Positions 1 through 7,653 of a DNA stretch of 64,000 nt are shown piece after piece (within the stretch, counting starts at the first letter, position 1; each line of letters begins with the position of its first letter). Origin of the DNA: Bin87 sp034423115 (GTDB taxonomy: Bacteria > Chloroflexota > Dehalococcoidia > Lucifugimonadales > UBA3495); the NCBI GenBank assembly GCA_034423115.1, contig DAOUJD010000055.1, forward strand, positions 7,640 to 71,639. Direction: 5' to 3'. The notes beneath the pieces are model-generated. The model searched no databases. It saw only the letters and a program-made list of their open reading frames with translations, and was not told the origin of the DNA. The position numbers and the translations under genes were made by a program.

Positions 1-919
1 TTTCGGCGGCGGACGGGTCGGCCTGGATCAGCTTGGCGTCGGCGTCGAAGATGCCGCCGTAGCGATAGCGGTGGTCCAGGCGCTTGCCCAGCAGCAGGAC
101 GACGTCGGCCTCGCGGAATTTCCGGGCCGTGCGGTTCAGCGCGCCGTCGGCGTAGCCGAAGCACAGGGGATGCAGGTCGTCGATGAGTCCCCGGGCCTGC
201 TCCACGGTGAAGATGGGCGCGCCGGTGGCTTCGGCCAGAGCCTCAAGTTGCGCCGGTTCCACGGAGTAGCGGGCCGGATTGCCGACGATGATCACCGGAC
301 GCTGCGCGTTGGCCAGGAGGTTGGCGGCCTGCTCGATGAGCGCTGGATCGCCCTGGGATCGGCCCATGTTGCGGTATTCCTGGGGCAGGAACGGCGGCAG
401 GTCCTCCTCGCTGATGGGCGCCTCCTGCAGGTCGATGGGCAGGGTCAGATGCACCGGGCCGGGGCGCCCGCTCATGGCGGTGCGGAAGGCGGTGGCGACG
501 AACTCCGGTATGCGGTTCTTTTCGTGGATCAGCCACGACCCCTTGGAGACGGGGGCGGCCATGGCGACCTGGTCGATCTCCTGGAAGGTGGCCTGGCCTT
601 TTTCAGGCAGTTCGGCGCATCCGGCGACGAAGATGACGGGGCTTTCGGAGGTGTATATGGCGGGCAGGCCGGAGATGGCGTTGGCGAAGCCGGGGCCGCC
701 AGTGAACAAGGCGACGGCGGGCTGGCCGGTGATGCGGGCGTAGCCGTCGGCCATGTGCATCGCGGCGCCCTCGTGGCGGGTGTCGATGAACTCGATACCC
801 TCATCGGCGGCGGCGTCCACCAACGGCAGGATGGTGTCGCCCACGATGGTGAAGACCTTCTGCACGCCCTCCTGTTTCAGGCATCGGATAAAGAGGTGGC
901 CCCCGTTCAGCTCCGGCAT
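1..919 (-). CDS. Thiamine pyrophosphate-dependent enzyme, acetolactate synthase-like (3' end outside window)
   Basis: The reading frame stays open from the ATG at 919 to the window edge, about 306 codons, so only the N-terminal and central parts are present. The protein starts MPELNGGHLFIRCLKQEGV and continues with FTIVGD, TRHEGAAMHMADGYAR and a FTGGPGFANA segment, which is the pyrimidine-binding domain of the acetolactate synthase/benzoylformate decarboxylase family; the glutamate in TRHEGAA is the usual TPP-activating residue. A central nucleotide-binding-like domain follows (RPVIIVGNPARYS). AAAGGAG lies just upstream of the ATG and fixes the start. The substrate cannot be read from sequence. 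A second, different TPP enzyme lies at 54200-55867. Confidence 0.85.
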   Translation of the reverse strand, partial: MPELNGGHLFIRCLKQEGVQKVFTIVGDTILPLVDAAADEGIEFIDTRHEGAAMHMADGYARITGQPAVALFTGGPGFANAISGLPAIYTSESPVIFVAGCAELPEKGQATFQEIDQVAMAAPVSKGSWLIHEKNRIPEFVATAFRTAMSGRPGPVHLTLPIDLQEAPISEEDLPPFLPQEYRNMGRSQGDPALIEQAANLLANAQRPVIIVGNPARYSVEPAQLEALAEATGAPIFTVEQARGLIDDLHPLCFGYADGALNRTARKFREADVVLLLGKRLDHRYRYGGIFDADAKLIQADPSAAE

Positions 920-959
920 GGATGCAACTCCTTTAATAGGGACAGTATCTGCAAATGAA

Positions 960-977
960 GGCCCGAACAATCGGGCC
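960..977. other. Short perfect hairpin between divergent genes
   Basis: GGCCCG (960-965) and CGGGCC (972-977) form a 6-bp stem with a 6-nt loop in the gap between the divergent TPP enzyme and toxin-antitoxin genes. It could be a leader hairpin or protein-binding palindrome; no U-run follows it on either strand, so it is not a typical intrinsic terminator. Confidence 0.4.
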
Positions 978-999
978 AAACAATCTTATCATAGGCACG

Positions 1000-1008
1000 T
1001 GCTATACT
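1000..1008 (+). promoter_or_regulatory. Extended -10 promoter for the antitoxin/PIN pair
   Basis: TGC TATACT at 1000-1008 matches the extended -10 element TGnTATAMT. It lies about 38 bases upstream of the ATG at 1046, leaving a leader of roughly 30 nt. No good -35 box is visible, as expected for an extended -10 promoter. Confidence 0.5.
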
Positions 1009-1045
1009 TCGGACCACATCATTCAGCGGCCCAGGCAACGCTACC

Positions 1046-1309
1046 ATGACCACCCTCGAAAACAACGAACCGACCGAACAGAACGCGGACGCTGTCGGAA
1101 AGGAAAAAGCGGCTCCGAAAAATCTAGCCGAGTTCCTCGAAGGGTATATCGGCGTAGTGGACAGCAGCAAGGACCCGAACGCCGGCACCTATCGCACCTC
1201 GGCGTCCAAATACGGCCAAGAGTACAGCGACCTGCTCTGGGAAGAGTATCAACGCGACCAGGCCGAGGCCAAACGTCGATACGAGCGCGAACGTAAGCAG
1301 CAGCAATGA
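1046..1309 (+). CDS. Small acidic/charged protein, probable antitoxin of the downstream PIN toxin
   Basis: This is an 87-residue hydrophilic protein with no domain that I recognise. The N-terminal third is rich in N, E and A, the middle contains YIGVVDSSKDPNAG, and the C-terminus is a charged helix ending in KRRYERERKQQQ. Its stop codon overlaps the start of the PIN-domain gene by four bases (ATGA, 1306-1309), the classic coupling of antitoxin and VapC-type toxin genes. The antitoxin role is inferred from position and size only. A promoter-like TGCTATACT lies upstream. Confidence 0.6.
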   Translation: MTTLENNEPTEQNADAVGKEKAAPKNLAEFLEGYIGVVDSSKDPNAGTYRTSASKYGQEYSDLLWEEYQRDQAEAKRRYERERKQQQ

Positions 1310-1716
1310 TACTGACCGACACCGGGCCGCTGGTTGGCTTAATTAACGCCGCTGACCAGCATCACGCCCGATGTGTCGGAGCGTTGGACGCTTTATCGGC
1401 AGAATCGCTGCTCACCACTTGGCCTTGTTTCACTGAGGCTATGCACTTGCTCTGGCGGGATGGCGGCTATCGCTATCAGGCTGCGCTATGGGATATGTAC
1501 CGTGATGGGAGGTTGGTTCTGCACGAACCAACGCCGGCGGAAATTTTCCGTATGACCCAGTTGATGGGACAGTACCGAGATTTACCAATGGATTTGGGTG
1601 ACGCTTCCTTGGTAGCGGCGGCGGAAAGACTGGGATTGCAAAGGGTGTTCACCGTTGACCGTCAGTTTTACATCTACCGGCTGGGAAACGGAGACGCGCT
1701 AGAGGTGGTGCCGTAG
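1306..1716 (+). CDS. PIN-domain protein, VapC-type ribonuclease toxin
   Basis: The 136-residue protein starts MILTDTGPLVGLINAAD, with the first PIN acidic residue at D5. A conserved Glu lies in CFTEAMHLL, and the later acidic positions are in LGDASLVAAAERLG and FTVDRQF, so all four Mg-binding acidic positions of the family are present. VapC-type PIN proteins cleave RNA, often tRNA or rRNA. The gene overlaps the upstream small ORF by four bases, which makes a toxin-antitoxin operon likely. The length is normal for the family and the gene looks intact. Confidence 0.8.
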   Translation: MILTDTGPLVGLINAADQHHARCVGALDALSAESLLTTWPCFTEAMHLLWRDGGYRYQAALWDMYRDGRLVLHEPTPAEIFRMTQLMGQYRDLPMDLGDASLVAAAERLGLQRVFTVDRQFYIYRLGNGDALEVVP

Positions 1717-1814
1717 AGGGAGACGATTATCAGCGTGGGCACGCTCCACGCAATCGGCACTCCCGCGGCCCCACGCTACACCCCAGGCAATCGCCCCAAG
1801 CGGCAAGGTTCACC

Positions 1815-2588
1815 ATGACCACCAAACGGACGAAAACAACCCGGCCGGACGGCAACCCCTACGGGCTGACCGTGCTGCCCGATCCGCCCAAGCCACCCGA
1901 CGCCATGTATCAACGTCCCCATATCGCGAAGATGGACCAGGTCCTGCGCGCCCACTTCGGCCAACGCTCCAACATGCTGGTATCCGGCGAAGGCTACCTG
2001 TGCGACGTACCCGGCAACGCCCGCAGTTCGCCGAATCCCGACCTGATAGTATCCTTCGACCTCGAAATACCGCCAGGCGAGATTGAGAGCGTGGCCAACG
2101 GGTACACCATCAGCGAAGTGGGCAAGCCGCCGGAGTTCGTGCTGGAGGTGGCGTCGGAGACCACCGCCCGCCGAGACGAGACCGTCAAGCGCGACACCTA
2201 CGCCAGGTTCGGAGTATCGGAGTACTGGCGCTTCGATCGCACCGGCGGCCGTTACTACGTCGCGGCTTTGGCGGGTGACCGTTTGGTGGAGGCAACCTAT
2301 CAACCGATTCCCACAACGACCGACGCTGAGGGCATCATCCGGGGTTACAGCCCCGCGTTGGGACTGGAGTTGCATGCGGCGGACTGGCAGACGGTCAATC
2401 GGTTGGGCTGGCCGATTTCGGATTGGGAGCAGCGCATGCGGGATTGGCAGCTGAGGTTTTGGGATCCGGTTGCCGAAGAGTACCTGCCGGACCTGCTGAA
2501 TGCGCTGGAATCGTTGGCCGCAGAGCGGGCGGCGAGGCTCGCTGTGGAGGAGGAGGTACAGCGGTTGCGGCAGGAGTTGGGACGGTAA
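1815..2588 (+). CDS. Uma2 family (DUF820) endonuclease-like protein with C-terminal coiled coil
   Basis: This 257-residue protein belongs to the Uma2/DUF820 group of the PD-(D/E)XK fold. The core motifs are NPDLIVSFDLE, then FVLEVASETTARRDETVKR and FGVSEYWRFDR, matching the family pattern PDL...EV.S...R....K...Y...GV.EYW. The last 45 residues are charged and heptad-like (ERAARLAVEEEVQRLRQEL). The function of Uma2 proteins is not established; a nuclease role is inferred from the fold. It is one of five Uma2 genes in the window, and the same layout (core plus coiled tail) recurs at 4716, 34958 and 38491. Confidence 0.85.
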   Translation: MTTKRTKTTRPDGNPYGLTVLPDPPKPPDAMYQRPHIAKMDQVLRAHFGQRSNMLVSGEGYLCDVPGNARSSPNPDLIVSFDLEIPPGEIESVANGYTISEVGKPPEFVLEVASETTARRDETVKRDTYARFGVSEYWRFDRTGGRYYVAALAGDRLVEATYQPIPTTTDAEGIIRGYSPALGLELHAADWQTVNRLGWPISDWEQRMRDWQLRFWDPVAEEYLPDLLNALESLAAERAARLAVEEEVQRLRQELGR

Positions 2589-2667
2589 GATAGAGACGAT
2601 GATGATCTGCTGTTTGCTGTTGTGTCGGGCTCAAGCGCGTAGTCAGTTTATTTGTTCCACGACCCCA

Positions 2668-3705
2668 TTAGAACGGCAAATCTTCGTCGGACTGCGCCAC
2701 GTTATTCTCGTTCGTATCTGGCTGAGTGTATCGCGTTATTCGTCCCATTTTGTTGAGAATGAAATAAATCAACGAAAACAGCCGCTGAAACAGATAATCA
2801 ACTTGGTCAGTACTTACCAAACGCTCTTGTATAGTTTCCGAATGCCGTATCCGTAAGCTGTTGCCCGCCTCTGTCAAAGCTTTAGCTTCGGCATCGACAA
2901 AGTCCCTCAGTTTGGGTTGATTTGGTCCGACGGTCTTGTCAAGGACCTTGGTGATGCCTCGCCGTTTATCTTTGTCTTCTATTGTTTTGAGACGTTCCCA
3001 GGCATCCCATAGTTTTTCTAGTGCGTCGCGGTGTTCAATGTCGTCTGGAAGCAAAATTTTTCGCCGAGCGGTTTCCAGTAATTCATCCAATTCGAAGTCG
3101 CCGGTTAGAAATTCAACTGAGTGCAATACATCGCCGACTGGGCCAGGGATGATCCTTTCGATAATACCCTCCGGTGTGAGGGTAAACGCGAGTCCGTTAC
3201 GACCAAAAATCCGATTCACCTGTTCCATGAATTCCGATTGGCCGGCTCGTTGATCAAATTTCAGATGGTAATGTTGAAAAAAACTGTGGTAATGGACCCG
3301 CTCTGGTTTTCCAATCGATGACCAACAGAACTCAATGATGTCCATGATTACTGGAAGCGGAGGCTGCTCAATTCCAGACAGCCTCCACAAGTCTTTGCGA
3401 TACGTTGTAGGGTATCCGAACACTGGGGTACTTTCCGAGTCTCGCCACCGCTGCTCCATATCCGCCAGCTCGGGGATTTCAGTTTTCAACCCGACCTCAA
3501 GCCGAGTTACATTCGCTCCGCAGCACACGTTAGAGTCGAATGGATAATCTTGACAGGTTTCCGGAAACCTGCGACCAAAAGAGCCGTTTCCGACACACTC
3601 TTCTATGAGATGAGCGATGCCCTGCCAAACGACGGATGAAATCTGATTGACCGTCCTAGGCCGGGTACCAAATTCGCGCTCGCTGAAATATTGCGCCATC
3701 TGCAT
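2668..3705 (-). CDS. Uncharacterised protein, possibly AbiJ/HEPN-like
   Basis: The 345-residue protein starts MQMAQYFSEREFG and has a conserved-looking N-terminal block (WQGIAHLIEECVGNGSFG, then FPETC). The C-terminal third contains ALTEAGNSLRIRHSETI followed by a hydrophobic helix (LFSLIYFILNKMGR). The R-x-R-H segment and terminal helices resemble the C-terminal region of abortive-infection AbiJ-type HEPN proteins, but this is recognition from memory and not a domain hit. The gene is visibly less GC-rich than its neighbours and stands alone between two Uma2 genes, which fits horizontal acquisition. A defence role is a hypothesis. Confidence 0.55.
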   Translation of the reverse strand: MQMAQYFSEREFGTRPRTVNQISSVVWQGIAHLIEECVGNGSFGRRFPETCQDYPFDSNVCCGANVTRLEVGLKTEIPELADMEQRWRDSESTPVFGYPTTYRKDLWRLSGIEQPPLPVIMDIIEFCWSSIGKPERVHYHSFFQHYHLKFDQRAGQSEFMEQVNRIFGRNGLAFTLTPEGIIERIIPGPVGDVLHSVEFLTGDFELDELLETARRKILLPDDIEHRDALEKLWDAWERLKTIEDKDKRRGITKVLDKTVGPNQPKLRDFVDAEAKALTEAGNSLRIRHSETIQERLVSTDQVDYLFQRLFSLIYFILNKMGRITRYTQPDTNENNVAQSDEDLPF

Positions 3706-3870
3706 TTCCTACGCGCCAAACAATTTTCACTACTTTGCCTTCCTCACATTATACGCAATAATTTTTGCGTCAAAATCTGAGCCCCTTCGCGCATAAGGCT
3801 TTTAGCGCTCCGTACTTACGCCATTCATTGGTAAAACCAGCGTATGGATCTATCGTTAGAGCCGAATCGC

Positions 3871-3876
3871 TATACT
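3871..3876 (+). promoter_or_regulatory. -10 box consistent with leaderless transcription of rsmI
   Basis: TATACT at 3871-3876 lies seven bases before the GTG at 3883. A transcript from this box would begin at or next to that GTG, so the rsmI message would have no leader. This supports the GTG over the in-frame ATG at 3844, which lies upstream of the box. Confidence 0.45.
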
Positions 3877-3882
3877 CCCTGC

Positions 3883-4719
3883 GTGGGCACGCTCTACGTA
3901 ATCGGCACCCCTATCGGGAATCTTGAGGACATTACCGTGCGGGCGGCGCGGATCCTGGCGTCGGTGGCGTTGGTGGCGGCGGAGGATACGCGGGTTACTC
4001 GACGGTTGCTGGCGCATCTGGACGCCAAACCTCGGCTGGTTAGTTGCAATGAGCACAACTGGAGCCGGCGGCTCCCCGCGCTGCTGGAGTCGCTGGAGTT
4101 GGGGGATGTTGCGCTGGTGACTGACGCGGGGTCGCCGGGGATCAGCGACCCGGGCGCGGGCGTGGTGGCGGCAGTCGCTGATGCCGGGTACGAGGTGGTC
4201 AGCGTGCCGGGCGTCTCTGCGGTTTCGGCTGCGCTGTCAGTTGCAGGGTTCCCCGCCGACCGGTTCGTGTTCCTGGGGTTCCTGCCCCGGCGTCGTGCTG
4301 AGCGATCGGCTGCATTGACGGAAGCTGCGAGCTTGGGTCAGACGCTGGTGATATTTGAGGCGCCCCACCGCCTGCGCGCCACGTTGACCGACATCGCCAA
4401 TGCGCTCAACGACCCGCCGCTGGCGGTGTGCCGGGAGTTGACCAAGCTGCACGAGGAGGTGTGGCGCGGCGTAGCGTCGGATGCGGTGGACTACTTCGAC
4501 GAACCGAGAGGCGAGTTCACCATCGTGATCGGCCCGGGGTCGCCGGACGATGCAGGTGTAAGCGGTGAGCCGACCATCACCGTGGAAGCAGCGCGGGAGG
4601 CGTTGGCTCAGCGGCGGGCGGCCGGAATGCGCGGGCGCGAGGCCGTGGCCGAGGTCGTTGCGGCCACCGGACTCTCGCGCCGGGTTGTGTATGCGCTGTG
4701 GGTGGAGACGGGCGGCTAG
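3883..4719 (+). CDS. rsmI: 16S rRNA (cytidine-1402-2'-O)-methyltransferase RsmI
   Basis: RsmI 2'-O-methylates C1402 in the ribosomal decoding centre using SAM. The GTG at 3883 gives an N-terminus GTLYVIGTPIGNLEDITVRA that matches the family start exactly, followed by AAEDTRVTRRLL, VTDAGSPGISDPG and FLGFLPRR, all signature segments of the tetrapyrrole methylase fold. With this start it has 278 residues, a normal length. A longer frame from an ATG at 3844 adds 13 residues without family similarity, and a TATACT box between the two starts argues against it. The stop shares a CTAG with the stop of the convergent Uma2 gene. Confidence 0.93.
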   Translation: MGTLYVIGTPIGNLEDITVRAARILASVALVAAEDTRVTRRLLAHLDAKPRLVSCNEHNWSRRLPALLESLELGDVALVTDAGSPGISDPGAGVVAAVADAGYEVVSVPGVSAVSAALSVAGFPADRFVFLGFLPRRRAERSAALTEAASLGQTLVIFEAPHRLRATLTDIANALNDPPLAVCRELTKLHEEVWRGVASDAVDYFDEPRGEFTIVIGPGSPDDAGVSGEPTITVEAAREALAQRRAAGMRGREAVAEVVAATGLSRRVVYALWVETGG

Positions 4720-5513
4720 GCCGATTCGCCGCGCAGCCGACTCAGTTCGGCTTCCAACTCGGCGACCCTGTTCTCCGCTGCTATTCGGGCTTCTTGTTCC
4801 GAAACCCGTCCCTCGTGTTCCGCGATTCGGGCCGCCTGTTCTGCCATTCGGGCCTCGTGTTCCGCGACCCGGGCTTCCTGTTCTTCGGCATAGTTGCGCA
4901 GCCATTCCCCTGACTTCGGATCGTAGAACCTCAGGCGCCCACTGTCCCAACACAGGCGCAGGTCAAGGGAAGGGCTGTATCCGCAGGGCCTGCCCTCCTC
5001 GTCGGGGGTGATTTCGAAGCGGTGATACTCGCCGTCTGCCAGGTACTCTCCTACCAGCGGCTCGCCGTAGAAGTCGCCGCCGCTACCGTCAAAACGCCAG
5101 TATTCGCCGAAACCAATCCCCGCGTACAGGACGCGCTTCTCCGTAACGTCCCGGCGGGCGGTGCTCTCGGAGGCGATTTCCAGCACGAAATCGGCCGGCT
5201 TGCCAATCTCCCACACGAGATAAGTGTTGCGGTAGTCCATGGACGCGAACCCCTCAGCGGTGACGCCCAGGGTCACGTGCAAGTCGGGCGATATGAAACG
5301 CCGGGGATTGCCCTCTTCGTAGTAGATGAAGGTGTTGCCGCTCACCTCGACGTCCGGGCGATCCCGAAAGTGCTGACGGACCGTGCCCACGATTTCGGTG
5401 AAGTAGGGTTCCTGGTAACGTCCGTCCGGCAAAGGTTCGTCATCCGAGTCCGGGTAGTGGATGTCGTCCGGAAAGCGCCCACGATGGACGTCTGCCGGCA
5501 GTTTGGTAGTCAT
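4716..5513 (-). CDS. Uma2 family (DUF820) endonuclease-like protein with heptad-repeat tail
   Basis: The 265-residue protein has the Uma2 core: SPDLHVTLGVTAEG, then VWEIGKPADFVLEIASESTA with ARRDVTEKR, and YAGIGFGEYWRFDGSG. The C-terminal 60 residues are a near-perfect repeat of EARVAEHEARMAEQAARIAE, predicted to be a long coiled coil and visible as short tandem repeats in the DNA (4745-4880). The ATG at 5513 is preceded by GAGG. It is convergent with rsmI and overlaps its stop by four bases. Enzymatic activity is unproven for the family; the coiled coil suggests oligomerisation or partner binding. Confidence 0.85.
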   Translation of the reverse strand: MTTKLPADVHRGRFPDDIHYPDSDDEPLPDGRYQEPYFTEIVGTVRQHFRDRPDVEVSGNTFIYYEEGNPRRFISPDLHVTLGVTAEGFASMDYRNTYLVWEIGKPADFVLEIASESTARRDVTEKRVLYAGIGFGEYWRFDGSGGDFYGEPLVGEYLADGEYHRFEITPDEEGRPCGYSPSLDLRLCWDSGRLRFYDPKSGEWLRNYAEEQEARVAEHEARMAEQAARIAEHEGRVSEQEARIAAENRVAELEAELSRLRGESA

Positions 5514-5565
5514 GGCAAGCCTCGCAATGGCGAACGCGGCTTTGAATTGACCGACGATGCCGCAG

Positions 5566-6366
5566 CTAGGCGCAGACGACGACGGCTTCGCCCAGGCCCT
5601 CGATTGAAACGCGGCCCTCGGAGGCGAAGCTGAGCGGCGTGGGAGGCACCAGGCTGCCGGTGATGACCGTGTCGCCGGCCTTCAGCGGGTGGTTGAGGCG
5701 CGACAACTCGTTGGCCAACCAGACCAGCGGCTCGAAGGGATGGCCCATCACGTCGCGGCCGTAGCCTTCGCCAACCTGCTCATGGTTGATCTGCATGACG
5801 CCGTGGCAGTTCACCAGGTCCAGGTCCCGCCAGTTGGTGACGGGATCGCCCAGCACCACGCCGGAGTTCAGGATGTTGACGGCCACGCTCATCAGCGTGC
5901 GCTCTTCCGTGGTCAGATCGTCGGGCGTGCGGATGTCCACGATCTCGAAGGCGGTTGCAATCTCAGCCACGGCGTCCTCAACGGTTTCTCTGGTGTAGGG
6001 CGCGCCCGACGCCGGCAGGTCCTTGGCCAGCGTAACGCCGACCTCAAGCTCGATGCCCAGGTTCACGTACTCGGTGAAATTGAGCACGACGGGCGAGCGC
6101 AGGATGGTCTTCTCGAACACGCCGCCCAGCACCGGGTGGTTGATGCCCGCCCGTTCCTGCATCACGGCCGTGGTGTACGCCAGCTTGTAGCCGGCCAACG
6201 GCCCCCAAAGGCTGGACAACATGCAGTGGAGTTCCTTCTGGATGGAGTAGGCTTCCTCCAGCGTCTTGGGGAACAGGCCGTCGGGCAGCCGGTCAAAGGG
6301 CTGAACCGCCTTGTATTTTTCGAAAATCAGCTCGGCGGCCGCGCGGGCCGGCGTGGTGGTTACCAT
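5566..6366 (-). CDS. 2-keto-4-pentenoate hydratase / 2-oxohepta-3-ene-1,7-dioate hydratase family protein
   Basis: The 266-residue protein has the fumarylacetoacetase-like fold used by hydratases and decarboxylases of meta-cleavage pathways for aromatic compounds. Diagnostic segments are AGYKLAYTTAVMQ, LGIELEVGVTLAKDLP (the metal-binding E-x-E pair), AFEIVDIRT and a C-terminal AGDTVITGSLVPP. The ATG at 6366 is preceded by CAGGAGA at good spacing; an upstream in-frame start at 6405 lacks this. Whether it hydrates 2-keto-4-pentenoate or decarboxylates 2-oxo-3-hexenedioate cannot be decided. No other meta-cleavage gene is adjacent. Confidence 0.82.
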   Translation of the reverse strand: MVTTTPARAAAELIFEKYKAVQPFDRLPDGLFPKTLEEAYSIQKELHCMLSSLWGPLAGYKLAYTTAVMQERAGINHPVLGGVFEKTILRSPVVLNFTEYVNLGIELEVGVTLAKDLPASGAPYTRETVEDAVAEIATAFEIVDIRTPDDLTTEERTLMSVAVNILNSGVVLGDPVTNWRDLDLVNCHGVMQINHEQVGEGYGRDVMGHPFEPLVWLANELSRLNHPLKAGDTVITGSLVPPTPLSFASEGRVSIEGLGEAVVVCA

Positions 6367-6436
6367 GGGGCATCTCCTGTGTTGGCGATTAGGGAATGGA
6401 ACCAAATGAAGTGGAGGTGTAATCAGGCGTAAAGGG

Positions 6437-6736
6437 TCATGGATCGGCGTCTTCGGAGAGTTGTCGCGATGGGCTAGGACGGCGCCGTTGGTGTCGCCGA
6501 TTATAGCGGATGGCGATCAGCCAAAACACGGCGACTATCACCGCCGATAATGCCAGCAGCAGCAGTCCGGTACGCGACAAAAAGCCGAACGGGCCGATAA
6601 TCCGCCACAACGCCACGGCGGCGATCTGCGTGACGATAATAGCCACAACCAGCGGAATGCCGCCGGATGTGTATTTGCGGTATAGCCAGAACTCGGCGAT
6701 ACCCACAATGATGATGGCAATGATTATCAGCAGCAA
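6437..6736 (-). CDS. Small membrane protein with three predicted transmembrane helices
   Basis: The 99-residue protein is almost entirely hydrophobic, with helices near residues 1-18, 28-48 and 55-75, followed by a basic tail (RYNRRHQRRRPSPSRQ) that should be cytoplasmic by the positive-inside rule. I do not recognise a family. The annotated start is a TTG with no convincing ribosome binding site, so the N-terminus is uncertain. It lies between the hydratase and the CDGSH gene on the same strand. Confidence 0.5.
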   Translation of the reverse strand: MLLIIIAIIIVGIAEFWLYRKYTSGGIPLVVAIIVTQIAAVALWRIIGPFGFLSRTGLLLLALSAVIVAVFWLIAIRYNRRHQRRRPSPSRQLSEDADP

Positions 6737-6850
6737 CGGACGGGGCTGGACTCTGCGGTGAATAGCCGGAATAGTAAAAAGCCGCCGGCTGCCGGAAAAC
6801 TGTCCCGGCGACCGGCGGCGCAGGTGTCGGACTGCGCGTTTGCGGTGACT

Positions 6851-7057
6851 TTAGCGGGCCTCGCTGGCTGCCTCGAATCCGGCATCGCGGTGGGTGCCGT
6901 CGCAGAACGGCTTGTTGCTGGACTGGCCGCAGCGGCAGAAGGTGACCCACTGCCCCTCTGGGATGGTGTAGTTGTTGCCGCTCTGGTCAACGATCTCAAT
7001 CTCGCCGGAGACCCGCAGGGGGCCGTTGCCACGAACTTCTACCTTGACGTCCGCCAT
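6851..7057 (-). CDS. CDGSH-type iron-sulfur protein
   Basis: This 68-residue protein ends with the CDGSH signature CRCGQSSNKPFCDGTH, giving C41, C43, C52 and H56 as the 3Cys-1His ligands of a 2Fe-2S cluster. CDGSH proteins take part in redox or iron-sulfur transfer; the prokaryotic single-domain forms are mostly uncharacterised. The first 40 residues form the usual beta-rich lead-in (GPLRVSGEIEIVDQSG). GAGGAGG upstream of the ATG at 7057 fixes the start. The protein has no membrane anchor, so it should be cytosolic. Confidence 0.92.
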   Translation of the reverse strand: MADVKVEVRGNGPLRVSGEIEIVDQSGNNYTIPEGQWVTFCRCGQSSNKPFCDGTHRDAGFEAASEAR

Positions 7058-7188
7058 CTTGATTCCTCCTCTGATTTGACTGTCAGTGCGCCCGTTGCCG
7101 TCGTTAGCGGCGTCGGCAAGCAGGCGCGGTGATTATTCACCATATCGCGGTGTCGGTCAAATTGAAACCGTCATCGGGTGAAAGCATG

Positions 7189-7217
7189 GTAGGGGCGGGT
7201 TTGAAACCCGCCCCTAC
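7189..7217. repeat. Dispersed palindrome, GTAGGGGCG type
   Basis: A 14-bp perfect stem (GTAGGGGCGGGTTT and its complement) with a one-base loop lies between the CDGSH and cupin genes. Related palindromes occur at 13021-13048, 27470-27497 and 46734-46758, so this is a dispersed REP-like family that could also act as a transcription terminator or mRNA stabiliser. Confidence 0.8.
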
Positions 7218-7220
7218 ACC

Positions 7221-7260
7221 GTTCAATGCTGGTACGATTAGTTCAATGCTGGTACGATTA
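7221..7260. repeat. Exact 20-bp tandem duplication over the cupin stop codon
   Basis: The unit GTTCAATGCTGGTACGATTA occurs twice with no mismatch (7221-7240 and 7241-7260). The cupin stop codon (minus strand) lies at 7258-7260 inside the second unit. A similar 20-bp duplication crosses the stop of the CBS gene at 10782-10821. Confidence 0.9.
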
Positions 7261-7653
7261 CAGGTTCACCACCAGGTTGTCGGGGGCGCGGCAGAGGATG
7301 CCCTCCTGTTCCTCGTCGTAGGGGTTCTCCTCGATGTGCGGGGTATTGGCGGGCACGAAGATGAAGTCGCCGGGGCCGGCTTCGATCCACTCCTCGAAGT
7401 TTTCGCCGAAATAGACGCGGACGTGTCCCTTCAGCACGTAGGCAGCGGTCTCGGCCTCCAGGTGGGTGTGCGGCGGGCCCTTTTCGAGGGGCGCGGCGGT
7501 AACCTTGCCCATCCAGATCTTGGTGGTGTCGCCCTTGCCGGGAACGATAGCCGGCTGGCGGACCATGCCGGGCGTCTGGATGGTCTCGGAGGCATCGCCC
7601 ACGGTGTGCACCACGTAGGGCTTGAGGCCGGTCTGCTGGTCGGTGGTGGTCAT
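7258..7653 (-). CDS. Cupin-domain protein
   Basis: The 131-residue protein starts MTTTDQQTGLKPYVVHTVGD and contains a single cupin barrel. The first motif is PPHTHLEAETAAYVLKG and the second is EAGPGDFIFVPANTPHIEEN, giving the His/Glu metal-ligand set of small cupins. The substrate is unknown. The ATG at 7653 has AAGGAGC seven bases upstream; a longer frame from 7686 is less likely. The start overlaps, by four bases, the stop of the gene remnant at 7650-7798, so it was probably coupled to that gene before it broke. Confidence 0.85.
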   Translation of the reverse strand: MTTTDQQTGLKPYVVHTVGDASETIQTPGMVRQPAIVPGKGDTTKIWMGKVTAAPLEKGPPHTHLEAETAAYVLKGHVRVYFGENFEEWIEAGPGDFIFVPANTPHIEENPYDEEQEGILCRAPDNLVVNL

